A stretch of 64,000 nt of DNA from JBEVNR01 sp040507985 (GCA_040507985.1 JBEVNR010000001.1:24343-88342); one strand, 5' to 3'; shown: positions 52,455 through 62,305, numbered from the stretch's first letter. Numbers and translations are program-made. Notes: generated by a model not told the origin, from the letters alone.

Positions 52455-52844
52455 ATGAAAAAAGCGGCGTTTCTGCTCTGCCTTGCCCTGCTTCCCTTAG
52501 GCGCGCAGGCCGCAGGGTACATTCCCACCACGGCGGCGCGGTTGTCGGTCATGTGCGACGCCTACGCCGGCGCCATGCAGGGAAAGCCTTACGACATGAT
52601 GCTGGCGAAGGAATGCGAAGCCTATTTGTCGGGCTTTCTCGATTCTCTTATCGTGGCCGAGGCGATAAAGGGCGGACCGCTCGTGTGCAGCGACTCGCCG
52701 ATTTTGCCGGGCGAGCTTCCCCTCGTGTTGCGGCAATGGATGAGCGCCAACATGCGCCGCGCGCAAGACGCCACGGCGGCGGTGGCGCTGTTCGGGGCCT
52801 TGTCCGAAAAATATCCCTGCCGTGGACGCGCAAGGCGAAATTAA
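52455..52844 (+). CDS. Secreted Rap1a/Tai-like small protein
   Basis: A 129-residue secreted protein with a signal peptide ending near residue 20 (GAQA/AG). The mature part has four Cys, in the spacing typical of the Rap1a/Tai family: MCDAYAG, KECEAYLSGFLDS, LVCSD and a final EKYPC before the end. Tai-type proteins are immunity partners of secreted amidases, but many family members are stand-alone with unknown roles, and no effector gene is adjacent here. The four Cys would form two disulfides, which fits its position right after a thioredoxin-like gene. It ends in a short basic tail. Confidence 0.65.
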   Translation: MKKAAFLLCLALLPLGAQAAGYIPTTAARLSVMCDAYAGAMQGKPYDMMLAKECEAYLSGFLDSLIVAEAIKGGPLVCSDSPILPGELPLVLRQWMSANMRRAQDATAAVALFGALSEKYPCRGRARRN

Positions 52845-52898
52845 GCGTAGCCTTCCCGAGAAATTCGCTTTATTCTGCGTCCCGCAACGCTAAAAAAG

Positions 52899-53801
52899 AT
52901 GGGCAGTATGACCGAAGATTGCGCCGCCTCGGCGGGCAGGGCCGCAAGTCCGGCGTTAGACGCCGTGCTCGGCAAGGAATTTCCCGCCCTCGACAAGGGA
53001 TTCGTGCGGGTGGTCGACTATATGGGCAACGACGCCGCCGTGGTGCAGGCCGCGCGCGTCTCTTACGGAGCGGGAACGAAGAAAACGTCGGAAGACGCGG
53101 CGCTTATCCGCTACCTTATGCGCCATCGCCACACCACCCCTTTCGAGATGTGCGAAATTAAGTTTCACGTGAAGATGCCTGTGTTCGTCGCAAGGCAATG
53201 GATTCGCCACCGCACCGCCAGCGTCAACGAATATTCCGCCCGCTATTCGGTGCTGGAGGACGAGTTTTACGTTCCCGAGGCGCGTCACGTGGCCGGCCAG
53301 TCGGCGATCAACAAGCAGGGCCGGGGAGACACCGCCGCGCCGGAGAAAGCCTTGCGCGCGCAGGAAATTTTTCGCGAAGACGCGGCCCAATGTTACGCCC
53401 ATTACCGCGAGTTGCTGGAAGAAGGGGAAGGCGGCTCTCCGGGCGTCGCGCGGGAATTGGCGCGCATGAACCTTCCGGTGAGCGTTTACACCCAATGGTA
53501 CTGGAAGATCGACCTGCATAATTTGTTGCATTTTCTGCATCTGCGCTCCGATAGCCATGCGCAATACGAAATTCGCGTCTATGCCGAGATTATCGAAAAA
53601 ATCATCGCGCTGTGGACGCCGATATGTTTCGGCGCCTACGAAGACTATCGCAAGGGCGCCGTTTCCCTGTCCCGAGGGCAATGGGAGGCGGTGAAGGCCG
53701 CGCTGCGCGGCGAGGAATTTTCTTCTTTTGCGCGCGCGACGTCAAAAAGGGAGTGGAACGAGTTATGCGACGCGATGGAGCGCCCCGGCGACAAACTCTA
53801 A
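52899..53801 (+). CDS. thyX: Flavin-dependent thymidylate synthase
   Basis: Methylates dUMP to dTMP using FAD and methylene-tetrahydrofolate. It has 300 residues. The ThyX signature RHRx7S is at Arg103-Ser113 (RHRTASVNEYS), followed by SARYSVLEDEFYVPE, and the C-terminal NLLHFLHLRSDSHAQYEIR block is also diagnostic. It replaces ThyA. The start is the ATG at 52899, or another three codons in. Its 3' end overlaps the start of the next gene by 37 bases. Confidence 0.96.
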   Translation: MGSMTEDCAASAGRAASPALDAVLGKEFPALDKGFVRVVDYMGNDAAVVQAARVSYGAGTKKTSEDAALIRYLMRHRHTTPFEMCEIKFHVKMPVFVARQWIRHRTASVNEYSARYSVLEDEFYVPEARHVAGQSAINKQGRGDTAAPEKALRAQEIFREDAAQCYAHYRELLEEGEGGSPGVARELARMNLPVSVYTQWYWKIDLHNLLHFLHLRSDSHAQYEIRVYAEIIEKIIALWTPICFGAYEDYRKGAVSLSRGQWEAVKAALRGEEFSSFARATSKREWNELCDAMERPGDKL

Positions 53802-55138
53802 TTTTCATCATTTTCCTGACGTTTCTCGCCGTGCATGCCTGCGCGCCGCGCGCCGACGACTTCTTGGGCAGACGTCCTCCGAAAGGCCAAATCGAAAAAC
53901 TCACGCGCCGCACGACCGCCTCGATGAACTCGGTGGAAACCGGTCGCCCCATACCCTACGGCCACGGCGTGCGGGGAGAGCAGGTGCGCCCGGCGAACCC
54001 CGCCTACGACCGCACCGCGCCGGGGGAGGACCCGTATTTCGACCGCCGCCTTCCTTCCGCGTCGGACGGAACCTACACGCATGAACCGGCCCAAACCTTT
54101 AACGTCGCGCTTATCCTCCCCTTAAGCGGCGACTACGCCATGCTGGGGCGGCAAATGTTGCAGGCGGCGCAGCTCGCGCTGTTCAACCTGAAGGACCCCG
54201 CCGTCAACATCATGCCCTATGACGACAAGTCCGATCCGGTGACGGGCGCGCAAGCCTTTAGGGAAGCGCAAAAACACGACGTCGACGCGGTGCTCGGTCC
54301 GCTCTTCCGTCCGGTGGCGGACGCGGTGTCCGACGCGGCGCGGGGAAGCGGCGTGCCGATCGTCAGCTTCTCTAACGATACGGGCGTGACGGCAAAGGGC
54401 GCCTATGCGTTCGGCATGCTTCCCCAAACCCAATATGAACGCATGGCGAACTTCGCCTTGTCGCAGCGCATACGGGATTTTTCGTTGCTTGCCCCCAACA
54501 ACGCCTATGGCGGCGCGGCCCTGGGCGCCACCCGTCGCGCGTTGCAAGGCCGGCCCGACGTTGCGTTCAGCCGCATAGAATTATATCGCGACGACCAATA
54601 TGTCACGCCCGAGGCGCTGCGCGACCATATCGAGGCGGCGCTGGCGCCGCTGCTGAAGGGCAACGCCGCCTATTCCGCGCTGATTCTGCCCGAGACGAGT
54701 CCGCGCCTGCTCGAAATCGTGCGCATCGCGCGCGAGTTGCCGGATTTTTCGCAAAAAGTGCAGATCGTCGGCGACGCCGCGTGGACACAAAATCCCGAAA
54801 TCATGCACGCCCCGCAATTGGCCGACGCATGGATCGCCATGCCGCCGCAAGACCGGCAATTGCTGTTCGAGCGCCGGTTTACCGGAGCCTACCGCCAGCC
54901 GCCCGGAAAGCTCGCCTCGCTCGCCTATGACGGGGTGAACATGCTGAGCGCAATTGCCCATCGCAACGGCGGTAAGATCATTCGCGACGCCGACTTGCAG
55001 CGCAGGGAAGGGTTTGACGGCATTTTAGGATCGTATCGATTTTCGCCCGATCGCGCCGTCCGCCGCGACATGGCGGTGTACCGCATAGACAATACCGGCA
55101 ACGTGATTTTGCTCGACGCGCCGAGGGGAGATTTTTAA
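53765..55138 (+). CDS. LppC/LpoA-like lipoprotein, penicillin-binding protein activator family
   Basis: A 457-residue exported protein. The hydrophobic leader (TLIFIIFLTFLAVHAC) ends at a probable lipid-attachment Cys26. The mature part has a type I periplasmic-binding-protein fold: NVALILPLSGDYAMLGRQML near residue 112, DDKSDPVTGAQAFREAQ near 150, GVPIVSFSNDTGV near 195 and SLAYDGVNMLSAIA near 380. In E. coli LpoA this fold activates PBP1A; alphaproteobacterial members are assumed to act alike. The start chosen overlaps thyX by 37 bases; no later in-frame Met precedes the leader. A spacer of 100 bases with T-runs follows. Confidence 0.83.
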   Translation: MRRDGAPRRQTLIFIIFLTFLAVHACAPRADDFLGRRPPKGQIEKLTRRTTASMNSVETGRPIPYGHGVRGEQVRPANPAYDRTAPGEDPYFDRRLPSASDGTYTHEPAQTFNVALILPLSGDYAMLGRQMLQAAQLALFNLKDPAVNIMPYDDKSDPVTGAQAFREAQKHDVDAVLGPLFRPVADAVSDAARGSGVPIVSFSNDTGVTAKGAYAFGMLPQTQYERMANFALSQRIRDFSLLAPNNAYGGAALGATRRALQGRPDVAFSRIELYRDDQYVTPEALRDHIEAALAPLLKGNAAYSALILPETSPRLLEIVRIARELPDFSQKVQIVGDAAWTQNPEIMHAPQLADAWIAMPPQDRQLLFERRFTGAYRQPPGKLASLAYDGVNMLSAIAHRNGGKIIRDADLQRREGFDGILGSYRFSPDRAVRRDMAVYRIDNTGNVILLDAPRGDF

Positions 55139-55238
55139 AAGCCGGCGCGTTTTTATTTTTTTAGGGTTTTTTTATCTCCGACCGGCGGGTATAAAAAAAG
55201 CAAGTGCGCCTCATCGGTAACGGTGGTCTAACCTTGAA

Positions 55239-57338
55239 TCAAGATGGCATTTTCAGGAACACATTTTTCCGGATGTAGGCGCTATTGGAAAGCGCGCACC
55301 GTAGCAGCCGATGAAGCCAGGAATTCATATCCGGATCCTTTTCTGCAGATGCTATATTGACGCAATACTTAATAAGCGTCTCGCGCACTGTAACAAAACA
55401 GACGCGCAAATCTCCGGCAATTAGACTCTCTGACTCTTCCATCTCCGCACGCAAGTAATGCTCAAAAATAATGCAAAGAATTTCCATGGAAATTGCTTTC
55501 CCGGTGCCGTTATCAGCGGTAAGCTGGCGCATAGGTATTAAGTCCCAATGCTTCAGCGCCTTTACTAACGCAGGCATGTAATTTTTGTAAGCGTAAATTG
55601 TATTTGAGAAGGGCTGAAGGGGAGAGTCAGGTAAACATATCATAAGATTAAAAGATTTTAACGTCGTGTTGAGGTAGTCTGACGTATAAAATATTTTAGA
55701 ATCATCATCTTGAGAAGAAGATATTCTTCCCTTGAACGCGTGTGCGGTCCATATTACATGGTGCGCATTCGGCCCGTCTATTGCGTATATGGGCCATCCA
55801 TGCGCATTTTTACCAAGCACGTTTGTTTCATTTATAAGAAGAGATGCTAAGCAACCTGCGTCGTCAACGCGTGTTTCATGAAGCAACATATGAATCATCT
55901 TAATCGACGCCAACAATAGATGCATCTGCGACGTAAATAGTTTAGAAAGATCGAGCGTTTCTAACGACAGTTCGTTGTCATTTGATTGGCATGAAGTCTG
56001 AACGAAACGGAGGTTTATTTGCGAATTTCGTTTCAAAAACTCTATGACGGAACGGTATCCGAGCGCGACGACGTCTTGCGAAGGGAAAATGACGCCATGT
56101 CCGTGGCCTTCGTTAACGCAACCGATGTTGATCTCTATTGTTTTCAGCTTCGATAACGTTACGCGATAGTAAAGACCCATTTGCTCAAAAATGAGGCGAA
56201 GTCTTTCGGCGTCGGCCAGTCTGCATGCGTCAATCCTCAGAACGAAATCTTTGGCAAATAGCGGTAATAGCGATTTTTGCAAATATGCTATGCGTTTTCC
56301 ATGATTCCGAGCGAGCCTTTTCTGCAAAACATCGGTTGGCAAGGCCTTGCTCGGTAAAAGAGGCGATGTATCAGGAGTCTCAAGCACGAAAGGCAGCATG
56401 CGAATAACGGCGGCATTGTCGGAATAGCATTGGTCAATATATAGCTTTTGCAGCAGGTATGACGCTAAGCCGCCGTACTTTTCTTCGCCCCCGTCAAGAA
56501 TGTCGGCAAGGCGAGCGAAAGGCGAATCGTTTTTCATTGCTTCCAGCATATCCAGAGCGGCGTCCGTCAGGTTGAAGAAAGCGGCGATTTGAGGGATTGC
56601 CCTTAATACACGTACCGACGGCATACTGAACCATTCATTCTCTATGTAATTCATCGGAATAGGGTCGGCGCGCTTGTGGGAAACGGGCCATACTTTGCTT
56701 TCGTTCCCATATGCATCGTCATTGTTCTCGTAGGTAAGAGTCATGCGAATAAGGTTGTTTGGTTTACTCGAGTTTAGATGGGAAGGCATGGCGTCCATTA
56801 AATCGGACACGTCCACTCTATCGTCGCTCAGGTAAAAATTGACAACGCGTATTTCCGCATGCGTGACGTCCGAAAGTTGGCCTAGAATTTCTTGCGCATA
56901 ATTGATGTGCTTACTGACATTTGCATAGCAGTCTGGGTGGCGGTAAAATTTGATCTTTATGATCACGGGAACGGTAATCTTAGGGGCGACGGCGTTCTCG
57001 GAGAGATAGTAATATGCATCGAGCATATCCATAAGAGCGTTATAACTTGAGTCGGACGTAAAGAGAGGCTCCTCGAAGGAAATGACGCCAATTTGGTGTT
57101 TTTGAATAACTTCGTGTAGGACCAGCGGTGCGTATCGGGGATAATCGTTTGTTGGAAGGGCGCATCTTTGTTGGTCGTAGATTTGATATCCGAGCTTTCC
57201 GTCAGGGCCGCATAGCTTTGCGCATATAAAGTACGTTGGAATCACGTCTTGTCGCGGATCGCAGCCGGATCGATAGCAAGACACAAGTAAAGCGTTTGTG
57301 CGCCCAGGCGATCGGCCAAAAGCGTGGGCGTCGCTCAT
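55239..57338 (-). CDS. Large orphan protein of unknown function
   Basis: A 699-residue protein that I do not recognise. It has no signal peptide and no membrane helix. It is Leu/Asp/Ala-rich with many short helices; several stretches look like irregular alpha/alpha or Leu-rich repeats (for example DVSDLMDAMPSHLNSS near 175 and LDLSKLFTSQMHLLLAS near 470). The N-terminal 30 residues are Arg/Gly/Ser-rich. Codon use is more A/T-rich and less like the GC-heavy neighbours, and the gene lies alone between conserved housekeeping genes. This suggests later acquisition. It could be a secreted effector; that is inference from composition and the presence of virB genes. Confidence 0.7.
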   Translation of the reverse strand: MSDAHAFGRSPGRTNALLVSCYRSGCDPRQDVIPTYFICAKLCGPDGKLGYQIYDQQRCALPTNDYPRYAPLVLHEVIQKHQIGVISFEEPLFTSDSSYNALMDMLDAYYYLSENAVAPKITVPVIIKIKFYRHPDCYANVSKHINYAQEILGQLSDVTHAEIRVVNFYLSDDRVDVSDLMDAMPSHLNSSKPNNLIRMTLTYENNDDAYGNESKVWPVSHKRADPIPMNYIENEWFSMPSVRVLRAIPQIAAFFNLTDAALDMLEAMKNDSPFARLADILDGGEEKYGGLASYLLQKLYIDQCYSDNAAVIRMLPFVLETPDTSPLLPSKALPTDVLQKRLARNHGKRIAYLQKSLLPLFAKDFVLRIDACRLADAERLRLIFEQMGLYYRVTLSKLKTIEINIGCVNEGHGHGVIFPSQDVVALGYRSVIEFLKRNSQINLRFVQTSCQSNDNELSLETLDLSKLFTSQMHLLLASIKMIHMLLHETRVDDAGCLASLLINETNVLGKNAHGWPIYAIDGPNAHHVIWTAHAFKGRISSSQDDDSKIFYTSDYLNTTLKSFNLMICLPDSPLQPFSNTIYAYKNYMPALVKALKHWDLIPMRQLTADNGTGKAISMEILCIIFEHYLRAEMEESESLIAGDLRVCFVTVRETLIKYCVNIASAEKDPDMNSWLHRLLRCALSNSAYIRKNVFLKMPS

Positions 57339-57505
57339 CTTTCCTGAAGGCGAGCAATGCTAAAAAGGATTGAGGACGTAAGGCAGAAAGCGTCGAATGC
57401 AATGTAAGTGTATTTTAATATATATCATTTTTAACGTCAATCGTCAAGAAGGCAGTATCAGATCTAGGCTGTATAATAATACCTTCAATCCCAATAACGG
57501 GTTAT

Positions 57506-58522
57506 TTACGACTTCTTAAAGCGGCAATGCTCCGCTTGAATGGTGCGGATGGTGCCGGTGGAGGAGCGCATGACGATGGAGTGCGTCACCAGCTTGTCGC
57601 CGTCGCGACGTATGCCGCCGAGCATCGGACCGTCGGTGACGCCGGTGGCGGAAAACATGACGTTGCCGGACGCCATGTCCTCCAGCGTGTAGATGCGCGA
57701 CAAATCGTCCACGCCCATGCGTTTGGCGCGTTCGCGATCGTTTTGCGAGTTGAAAATGAGCTTTCCCTGCATTTGTCCGCCGGTGCAGCGCAGGGCCGCC
57801 GCCGCCAGCACGCCTTCCGGCGCCCCGCCTATGCCCATATACATATGCACGTCGGTTTTTTCGGGGTCGACGGTGGAAATGACGCCGGCGACGTCGCCGT
57901 CACTAATCAGCTTCACCCGTACGCCGACTTCGCGCAGTTTCGCGATCAATTCTTCGTGGCGCGGACGGTCGAGCACGCACACCATAAGGTCGGAGACGTC
58001 GCATTTACGGGCTTTCGCCAGATTTTTGACGTTTTTTCCCGGCGTTTCGTCCAGCGACGCCACGTCTTTCGGAAGCCCCTTGCCGACGGCGATTTTTTCC
58101 ATATACACGTCCGGCGCGTGTAAAAATCCGCCTTTTTCGGCGATGGCCACCACCGCCATGGAATTCGCGCCGGCGTGGGCGCAGATGGTGGTGCCTTCCA
58201 GCGGATCGAGCGCGATGTCCACCTCCGGTCCGTATCCGGTGCCGACTTTTTCGCCGATATACAGCATCGGCGCCTTGTCGCGCTCGCCCTCGCCGATGAC
58301 GACGGTGCCGTCGATGGGTAGAATGTTGAGCGCCTGGCGCATGGCGTTCACCGCCGCGCGGTCGGCCTCGCGTTCGTTGCCGCACCCTATCCATTTATAA
58401 CAGGCGATGGCGGCGGCTTCGGTGACGCGCACCGCTTCGAGCGCGAAGTTACGGTGCAGCGAAAACTCGCCCTCGTCGCGCGCGCCGCCGTTTAGGTATA
58501 AGTCGTATCGTGGATCTGCCAT
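57506..58522 (-). CDS. glpX: Class II fructose-1,6-bisphosphatase
   Basis: Dephosphorylates fructose 1,6-bisphosphate in gluconeogenesis; 338 residues, normal for GlpX. The Li-sensitive phosphatase motif appears as VDIALDPLEGTTICAHAGAN near residue 105, with the metal-binding Asp, Asp and Glu; an N-terminal acidic patch (GTVVIGEGERDKAPMLYIGE) also fits. It is transcribed with tsaD, 30 bases upstream on the same strand. Confidence 0.95.
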   Translation of the reverse strand: MADPRYDLYLNGGARDEGEFSLHRNFALEAVRVTEAAAIACYKWIGCGNEREADRAAVNAMRQALNILPIDGTVVIGEGERDKAPMLYIGEKVGTGYGPEVDIALDPLEGTTICAHAGANSMAVVAIAEKGGFLHAPDVYMEKIAVGKGLPKDVASLDETPGKNVKNLAKARKCDVSDLMVCVLDRPRHEELIAKLREVGVRVKLISDGDVAGVISTVDPEKTDVHMYMGIGGAPEGVLAAAALRCTGGQMQGKLIFNSQNDRERAKRMGVDDLSRIYTLEDMASGNVMFSATGVTDGPMLGGIRRDGDKLVTHSIVMRSSTGTIRTIQAEHCRFKKS

Positions 58523-58552
58523 TTAGCTCTTCCTCAATTCACGCTATGTATG

Positions 58553-59596
58553 TTAATGCATCCTTACGGCATTGTGCCAGCCGCGCGAAAAAACACGCGC
58601 ATCCGCCGGCGTTATTCCCGCGCGCCGATACTCTTCCGCCGCCCACGCGATCATCGCGCCGTTGTCGGTGCAAAGCGCGGCCGGAGGCGCAAAAAAACGC
58701 ATCCCGCGCGCGTTCGCTTCGGTTAGGAAAACGCCGCGCAAATATCCGTTGGCCGCCACGCCGCCGCTTAAGACGAGGCGATTGCTTTCCGCGCCGTAGC
58801 GCTCCGCATAAAGCGTGCAGGCGACGTCAATTTTTTGCCGCAGCATTTCGCCGATCGTATGCTGAAAGGCGGCGCACACGTCGTTTATCAACGCATTCGT
58901 CATTTCGCCGTACCGCTCGACCGTTTGACGCACCGCCGTTTTTAATCCGGAGAGAGAAAAATCGGCGGTTCTTTCTTTTTCGAGCGGCTTGGGGAAGGCA
59001 AAAGCGCGGGGATTGCCCAGCGCGGCGCGTTTCTCTACCGCCGGTCCTCCGGGATACCCCAGCCCCAGAATCTTCGCCGTTTTGTCGAACGCTTCCCCGA
59101 CGGCGTCATCGCGGCTGGCGCCGAGCAAACGATAACAACAGGGGGACTCGCAGGCGAGTATCATGCAATGCCCGCCCGACAACAAAAACAGCAGATACGG
59201 AAACGGCAAGGCATCCGTTCCCGCCGCCTGCGGCAATCGCGCGGCCAAGGCGTGGCCTTCTAAATGATGCACCGGATAAAACGCCTTACCCGCCGCCGAC
59301 GCCAACGCTTGCCCGTAGGTAAACCCAACGACCACCCCTCCGATAAGTCCGGGACCGGCGGTCGCCGCGACGACGTCAACGCTAGCTATGCCGACGTTCG
59401 CTTCCCGGAGAGCTTGGGCGACGACGGCATCAATCGCATCGATATGCGATCTGGCCGCAATTTCCGGAACGACGCCACCGTAAGGCGCATGCTCGCGCAG
59501 CTGCGACCGGACGACGCCGGAAAGCATCCCCTTTTCGGAATGCACGACCGCCGCCGCCGTGTCGTCGCAACTGGTTTCTATTCCGAGCGTGAGCAT
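58553..59596 (-). CDS. tsaD: tRNA threonylcarbamoyladenosine transferase TsaD
   Basis: Transfers threonylcarbamoyl to A37 of ANN-decoding tRNAs; 347 residues. The ASKHA ATPase-type opening MLTLGIETSCDDTAAAVVHS is diagnostic. The iron-binding HLEGH motif is near residue 113, and LLFLLSGGHC with the glycine-rich GGVAANGYLR loop is also present. The partner genes tsaB, tsaC and tsaE are not in the window. It begins 37 bases from a MITE-like element. Confidence 0.96.
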   Translation of the reverse strand: MLTLGIETSCDDTAAAVVHSEKGMLSGVVRSQLREHAPYGGVVPEIAARSHIDAIDAVVAQALREANVGIASVDVVAATAGPGLIGGVVVGFTYGQALASAAGKAFYPVHHLEGHALAARLPQAAGTDALPFPYLLFLLSGGHCMILACESPCCYRLLGASRDDAVGEAFDKTAKILGLGYPGGPAVEKRAALGNPRAFAFPKPLEKERTADFSLSGLKTAVRQTVERYGEMTNALINDVCAAFQHTIGEMLRQKIDVACTLYAERYGAESNRLVLSGGVAANGYLRGVFLTEANARGMRFFAPPAALCTDNGAMIAWAAEEYRRAGITPADARVFSRGWHNAVRMH

Positions 59597-59632
59597 GTGA
59601 CGGCTAATCCGAGCAACCTAAATAGACATTTA

Positions 59633-59775
59633 TAGGACTTACGCGATACGTCGTTTTTTCGGTAATTTTGTCGTTGCCTCCGTCCTCAAATCCTCACGTA
59701 CCCATGTACGCTGCGACTTTCCGGGCGTGTGTCTTCTAAAAATTCCTCAAAAACTCTGGTTTGGCGTAAGTCCTA
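59633..59775. repeat. Inverted-repeat element, family A, copy 4
   Basis: A 143-base element between tsaD and pnp. The ends are TAGGACTTACGCGATACG and TTTGGCGTAAGTCCTA. In reverse orientation the core is GCAGCGTACATGGGTACGTG, which matches the palindrome of the family-B element at 1156. The body between left end and core is close to that at 13907. Confidence 0.88.
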
Positions 59776-59839
59776 ATTTATGCTCTTTATGCCTCATCCC
59801 CACTCCCTAGATAGCAGGAATGACGGTATTTTATGAGCG

Positions 59840-62284
59840 TTAAAAAAACTTACGTTTACGTTCCTTATTTTCCGCGTCTTTCTTGGCGTCGGCCGCGCTT
59901 TCGGTTGGCGTGGCGGCGTGGGGGGCAGGGACGTCGTCAAAAGACACGACGTCGCCTGCGCCTTCGTTGTCGCCATGGCGGCGACGCTCGTTATTGTCGT
60001 CGTCGGAACGCTTTTCTCGGCGGTCGCGATTGCCGTCGCGATCTCCGCGATGACGATCCCCCCTGTCGCGATCACGCCCTCCTCGTCCGCCGCGACGGTC
60101 GCCGTTGCGACGCTCGTCGTTACGTTCTTCACGCCGTTCTTCGCGCACCGCAGCGTCGGCGGTTGCCGCATCGTCGCCTTCGGATTGCTCGTTCGAGGCG
60201 TTGCTCTCGTCCGCACGCTTCATGCTGAGGCGAGTTTTGCCGCGCTCGACGCTAAGCACCTTAAAGCGAACGGTATCGCCGACGTTCAGCACGTCGGTCA
60301 CTTTCTCCACGCGGTGTTGCGCCATTTCACTGATGTGAATCAGGCCGCTGCCGCTGCTCATAAAATTGACCACGGCGCCGAATTCTAAAATCTTGGCGAC
60401 CGTGCCTTCGTACACTTCGCCAACGGTCGGCTCGAACACGATGGCGTTGATCATTTCGATGGCTTTGGCCGATTGCGCCGCGTCTACGGACGCCACGCTC
60501 ACGGTGCCGTCGTCGTCGATATCGACTTGAGCGCCGCTCACCTCGCAGATTTCCTTGATGTTTTTTCCGCCCGGGCCAATGACCATGCCGATTTTGCCCG
60601 GATCAATCTTAATGCGGGTAATGCGCGGCGCGTTGGCGCTGACGTCGTTCGCCGGCGCGGAAATCACCTCGTTCATTTTTCCTAAAATATGCAACCGGCC
60701 TTGTTTGGCTTGGTGCAGGGCTTTTTCCATAATCTCGGCGGTGATGCCGTTAATTTTTATGTCCATTTGTAGGGCGCTGACGCCGTTTTCGGTGCCGGCC
60801 ACTTTAAAGTCCATGTCGCCGAGATGGTCTTCGTCGCCGAGAATGTCGGAAAGCACGACGAATGCGTCACCTTCCTTAATCAATCCCATCGCAATGCCGG
60901 CCACCGGAGCTTTGACCGGAACGCCGGCGTCCATCAGGGCAAGCGACGTGCCGCATACGGTGGCCATGGAAGAGGATCCATTCGATTCCGTCACTTCGGA
61001 CACGGCGCGGACGGTGTAGGCGAATTCGTCCTTGCTCGGAACGGTTGCCTGCAACGCCCTCCACGCCAGTTTGCCGTGGCCGATTTCGCGGCGACCGGGA
61101 GCGCGCAATACGCCGGTTTCGCCCACGCAATAGGGAGGGAAGTTATAATTCAGCATGAAATGCTCGCGATACTCGCCGTGCAACGCGTCGACGATTTGCG
61201 AATCGCTCTCGGTGCCGAGCGTAACCACCACCATCGCTTGCGTTTCGCCGCGCGTAAAAAGCGACGAACCGTGCGTGCGGGGCAACAATCCCGTTTCCAC
61301 GACGATAGGGCGAATGTCCGTCACGCCGCGATTGTCGATGCGTTTTCCGTTTTTTAAGATGGCGTGGCGCACGACGTCGCTTTCCGCTTCCTTAAAGGCG
61401 CGCTTGGCCAAGTTCTTATCGGCTGCGTCGCCATATTTTTCGACGTAACGCGCGACGAACTCGTCGTTAATCGTCTCAAGCGCGGCACGACGCTCTTGTT
61501 TGTCGGTTAAGGCATAGGCGGCGTTGATGCGGTCGCCGAAATATTGTTCGATCTCTTTCACCAGATCGCAGGTTTGCTCGGCGACGAAGTTCCACGCGGG
61601 TTTGCCGGCTTCTTCCTTCAATTGTTTAATTAACTCAATGACCGGACGGAACGCCTCGTGGCCGAACTTGACGGCGCCGAGCATCACTTCCTCCGAAAGC
61701 AATTTCGCTTCCGATTCCACCATGAGCACCGAGCTTTCGGTGCCGGCCACGACCAAATCAAGCTCTCCTTCCGTGATTTCTTCCTTGGTGGGGTTGAGTT
61801 GGTATTCCCCGTTCGCGTAACCGACGCGCGCGGCGGCGACGATTTCCTCAAACGGCACGCCGGAGAGCGCCAACGCGGCGGAGGCGCCGATAATGGCGGC
61901 AATGTCGGATTGGTTGACGCGGTCATACGAGATAAGCGTGCAGATAACCTGCACTTCGTTATAAAATCCTTTCGGGAAGAGAGGACGAATCGGACGATCG
62001 ATGAGGCGCGACGTCAACACTTCGTATTCCGACGGACGCGTTTCACGCTTAATGAATCCGCCGGGGATTTTTCCCGCCGAATACGTGCGTTCCTGATAAT
62101 TCACCGTCAAGGGAAAGAAATCGCAGCCTTCCTTCGCTTTCTTGGCGGCCACCGCCGTGCAGAGCACCACGGTTTCCCCGAGCGTCACCAACACGGCGCC
62201 GTCGGCTTGGCGGGCGATCTTGCCCGTTTCGAGCGTGAGTTGAGAATCGCCCCACTGCATGGTTTTTCGTACGATAGTAAACAT
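59840..62284 (-). CDS. pnp: Polyribonucleotide nucleotidyltransferase with long charged tail
   Basis: PNPase, a 3' to 5' phosphorolytic exoribonuclease of the RNA degradosome; 814 residues, about 100 more than usual. Two RNase PH domains (1-220 and about 315-550) flank a helical linker; FTRGETQAMVVVTLGT near 350 and the catalytic DILGDEDHLGDMDFKVAG near 485 are typical. A KH domain starts near 555 (KIGMVIGPGGKNIKEI) and an S1 domain near 620. From about residue 690 comes a 124-residue disordered tail rich in Arg, Asp, Glu and Gly (REERREERNDERRNGDRRGG-like), ending KERKRKFF. The tail could bind RNA or RNase E. It follows rpsO, the usual order. Confidence 0.96.
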   Translation of the reverse strand: MFTIVRKTMQWGDSQLTLETGKIARQADGAVLVTLGETVVLCTAVAAKKAKEGCDFFPLTVNYQERTYSAGKIPGGFIKRETRPSEYEVLTSRLIDRPIRPLFPKGFYNEVQVICTLISYDRVNQSDIAAIIGASAALALSGVPFEEIVAAARVGYANGEYQLNPTKEEITEGELDLVVAGTESSVLMVESEAKLLSEEVMLGAVKFGHEAFRPVIELIKQLKEEAGKPAWNFVAEQTCDLVKEIEQYFGDRINAAYALTDKQERRAALETINDEFVARYVEKYGDAADKNLAKRAFKEAESDVVRHAILKNGKRIDNRGVTDIRPIVVETGLLPRTHGSSLFTRGETQAMVVVTLGTESDSQIVDALHGEYREHFMLNYNFPPYCVGETGVLRAPGRREIGHGKLAWRALQATVPSKDEFAYTVRAVSEVTESNGSSSMATVCGTSLALMDAGVPVKAPVAGIAMGLIKEGDAFVVLSDILGDEDHLGDMDFKVAGTENGVSALQMDIKINGITAEIMEKALHQAKQGRLHILGKMNEVISAPANDVSANAPRITRIKIDPGKIGMVIGPGGKNIKEICEVSGAQVDIDDDGTVSVASVDAAQSAKAIEMINAIVFEPTVGEVYEGTVAKILEFGAVVNFMSSGSGLIHISEMAQHRVEKVTDVLNVGDTVRFKVLSVERGKTRLSMKRADESNASNEQSEGDDAATADAAVREERREERNDERRNGDRRGGRGGRDRDRGDRHRGDRDGNRDRREKRSDDDNNERRRHGDNEGAGDVVSFDDVPAPHAATPTESAADAKKDAENKERKRKFF

Positions 62285-62305
62285 AATATATTTTTCTCCT
62301 AAGAC

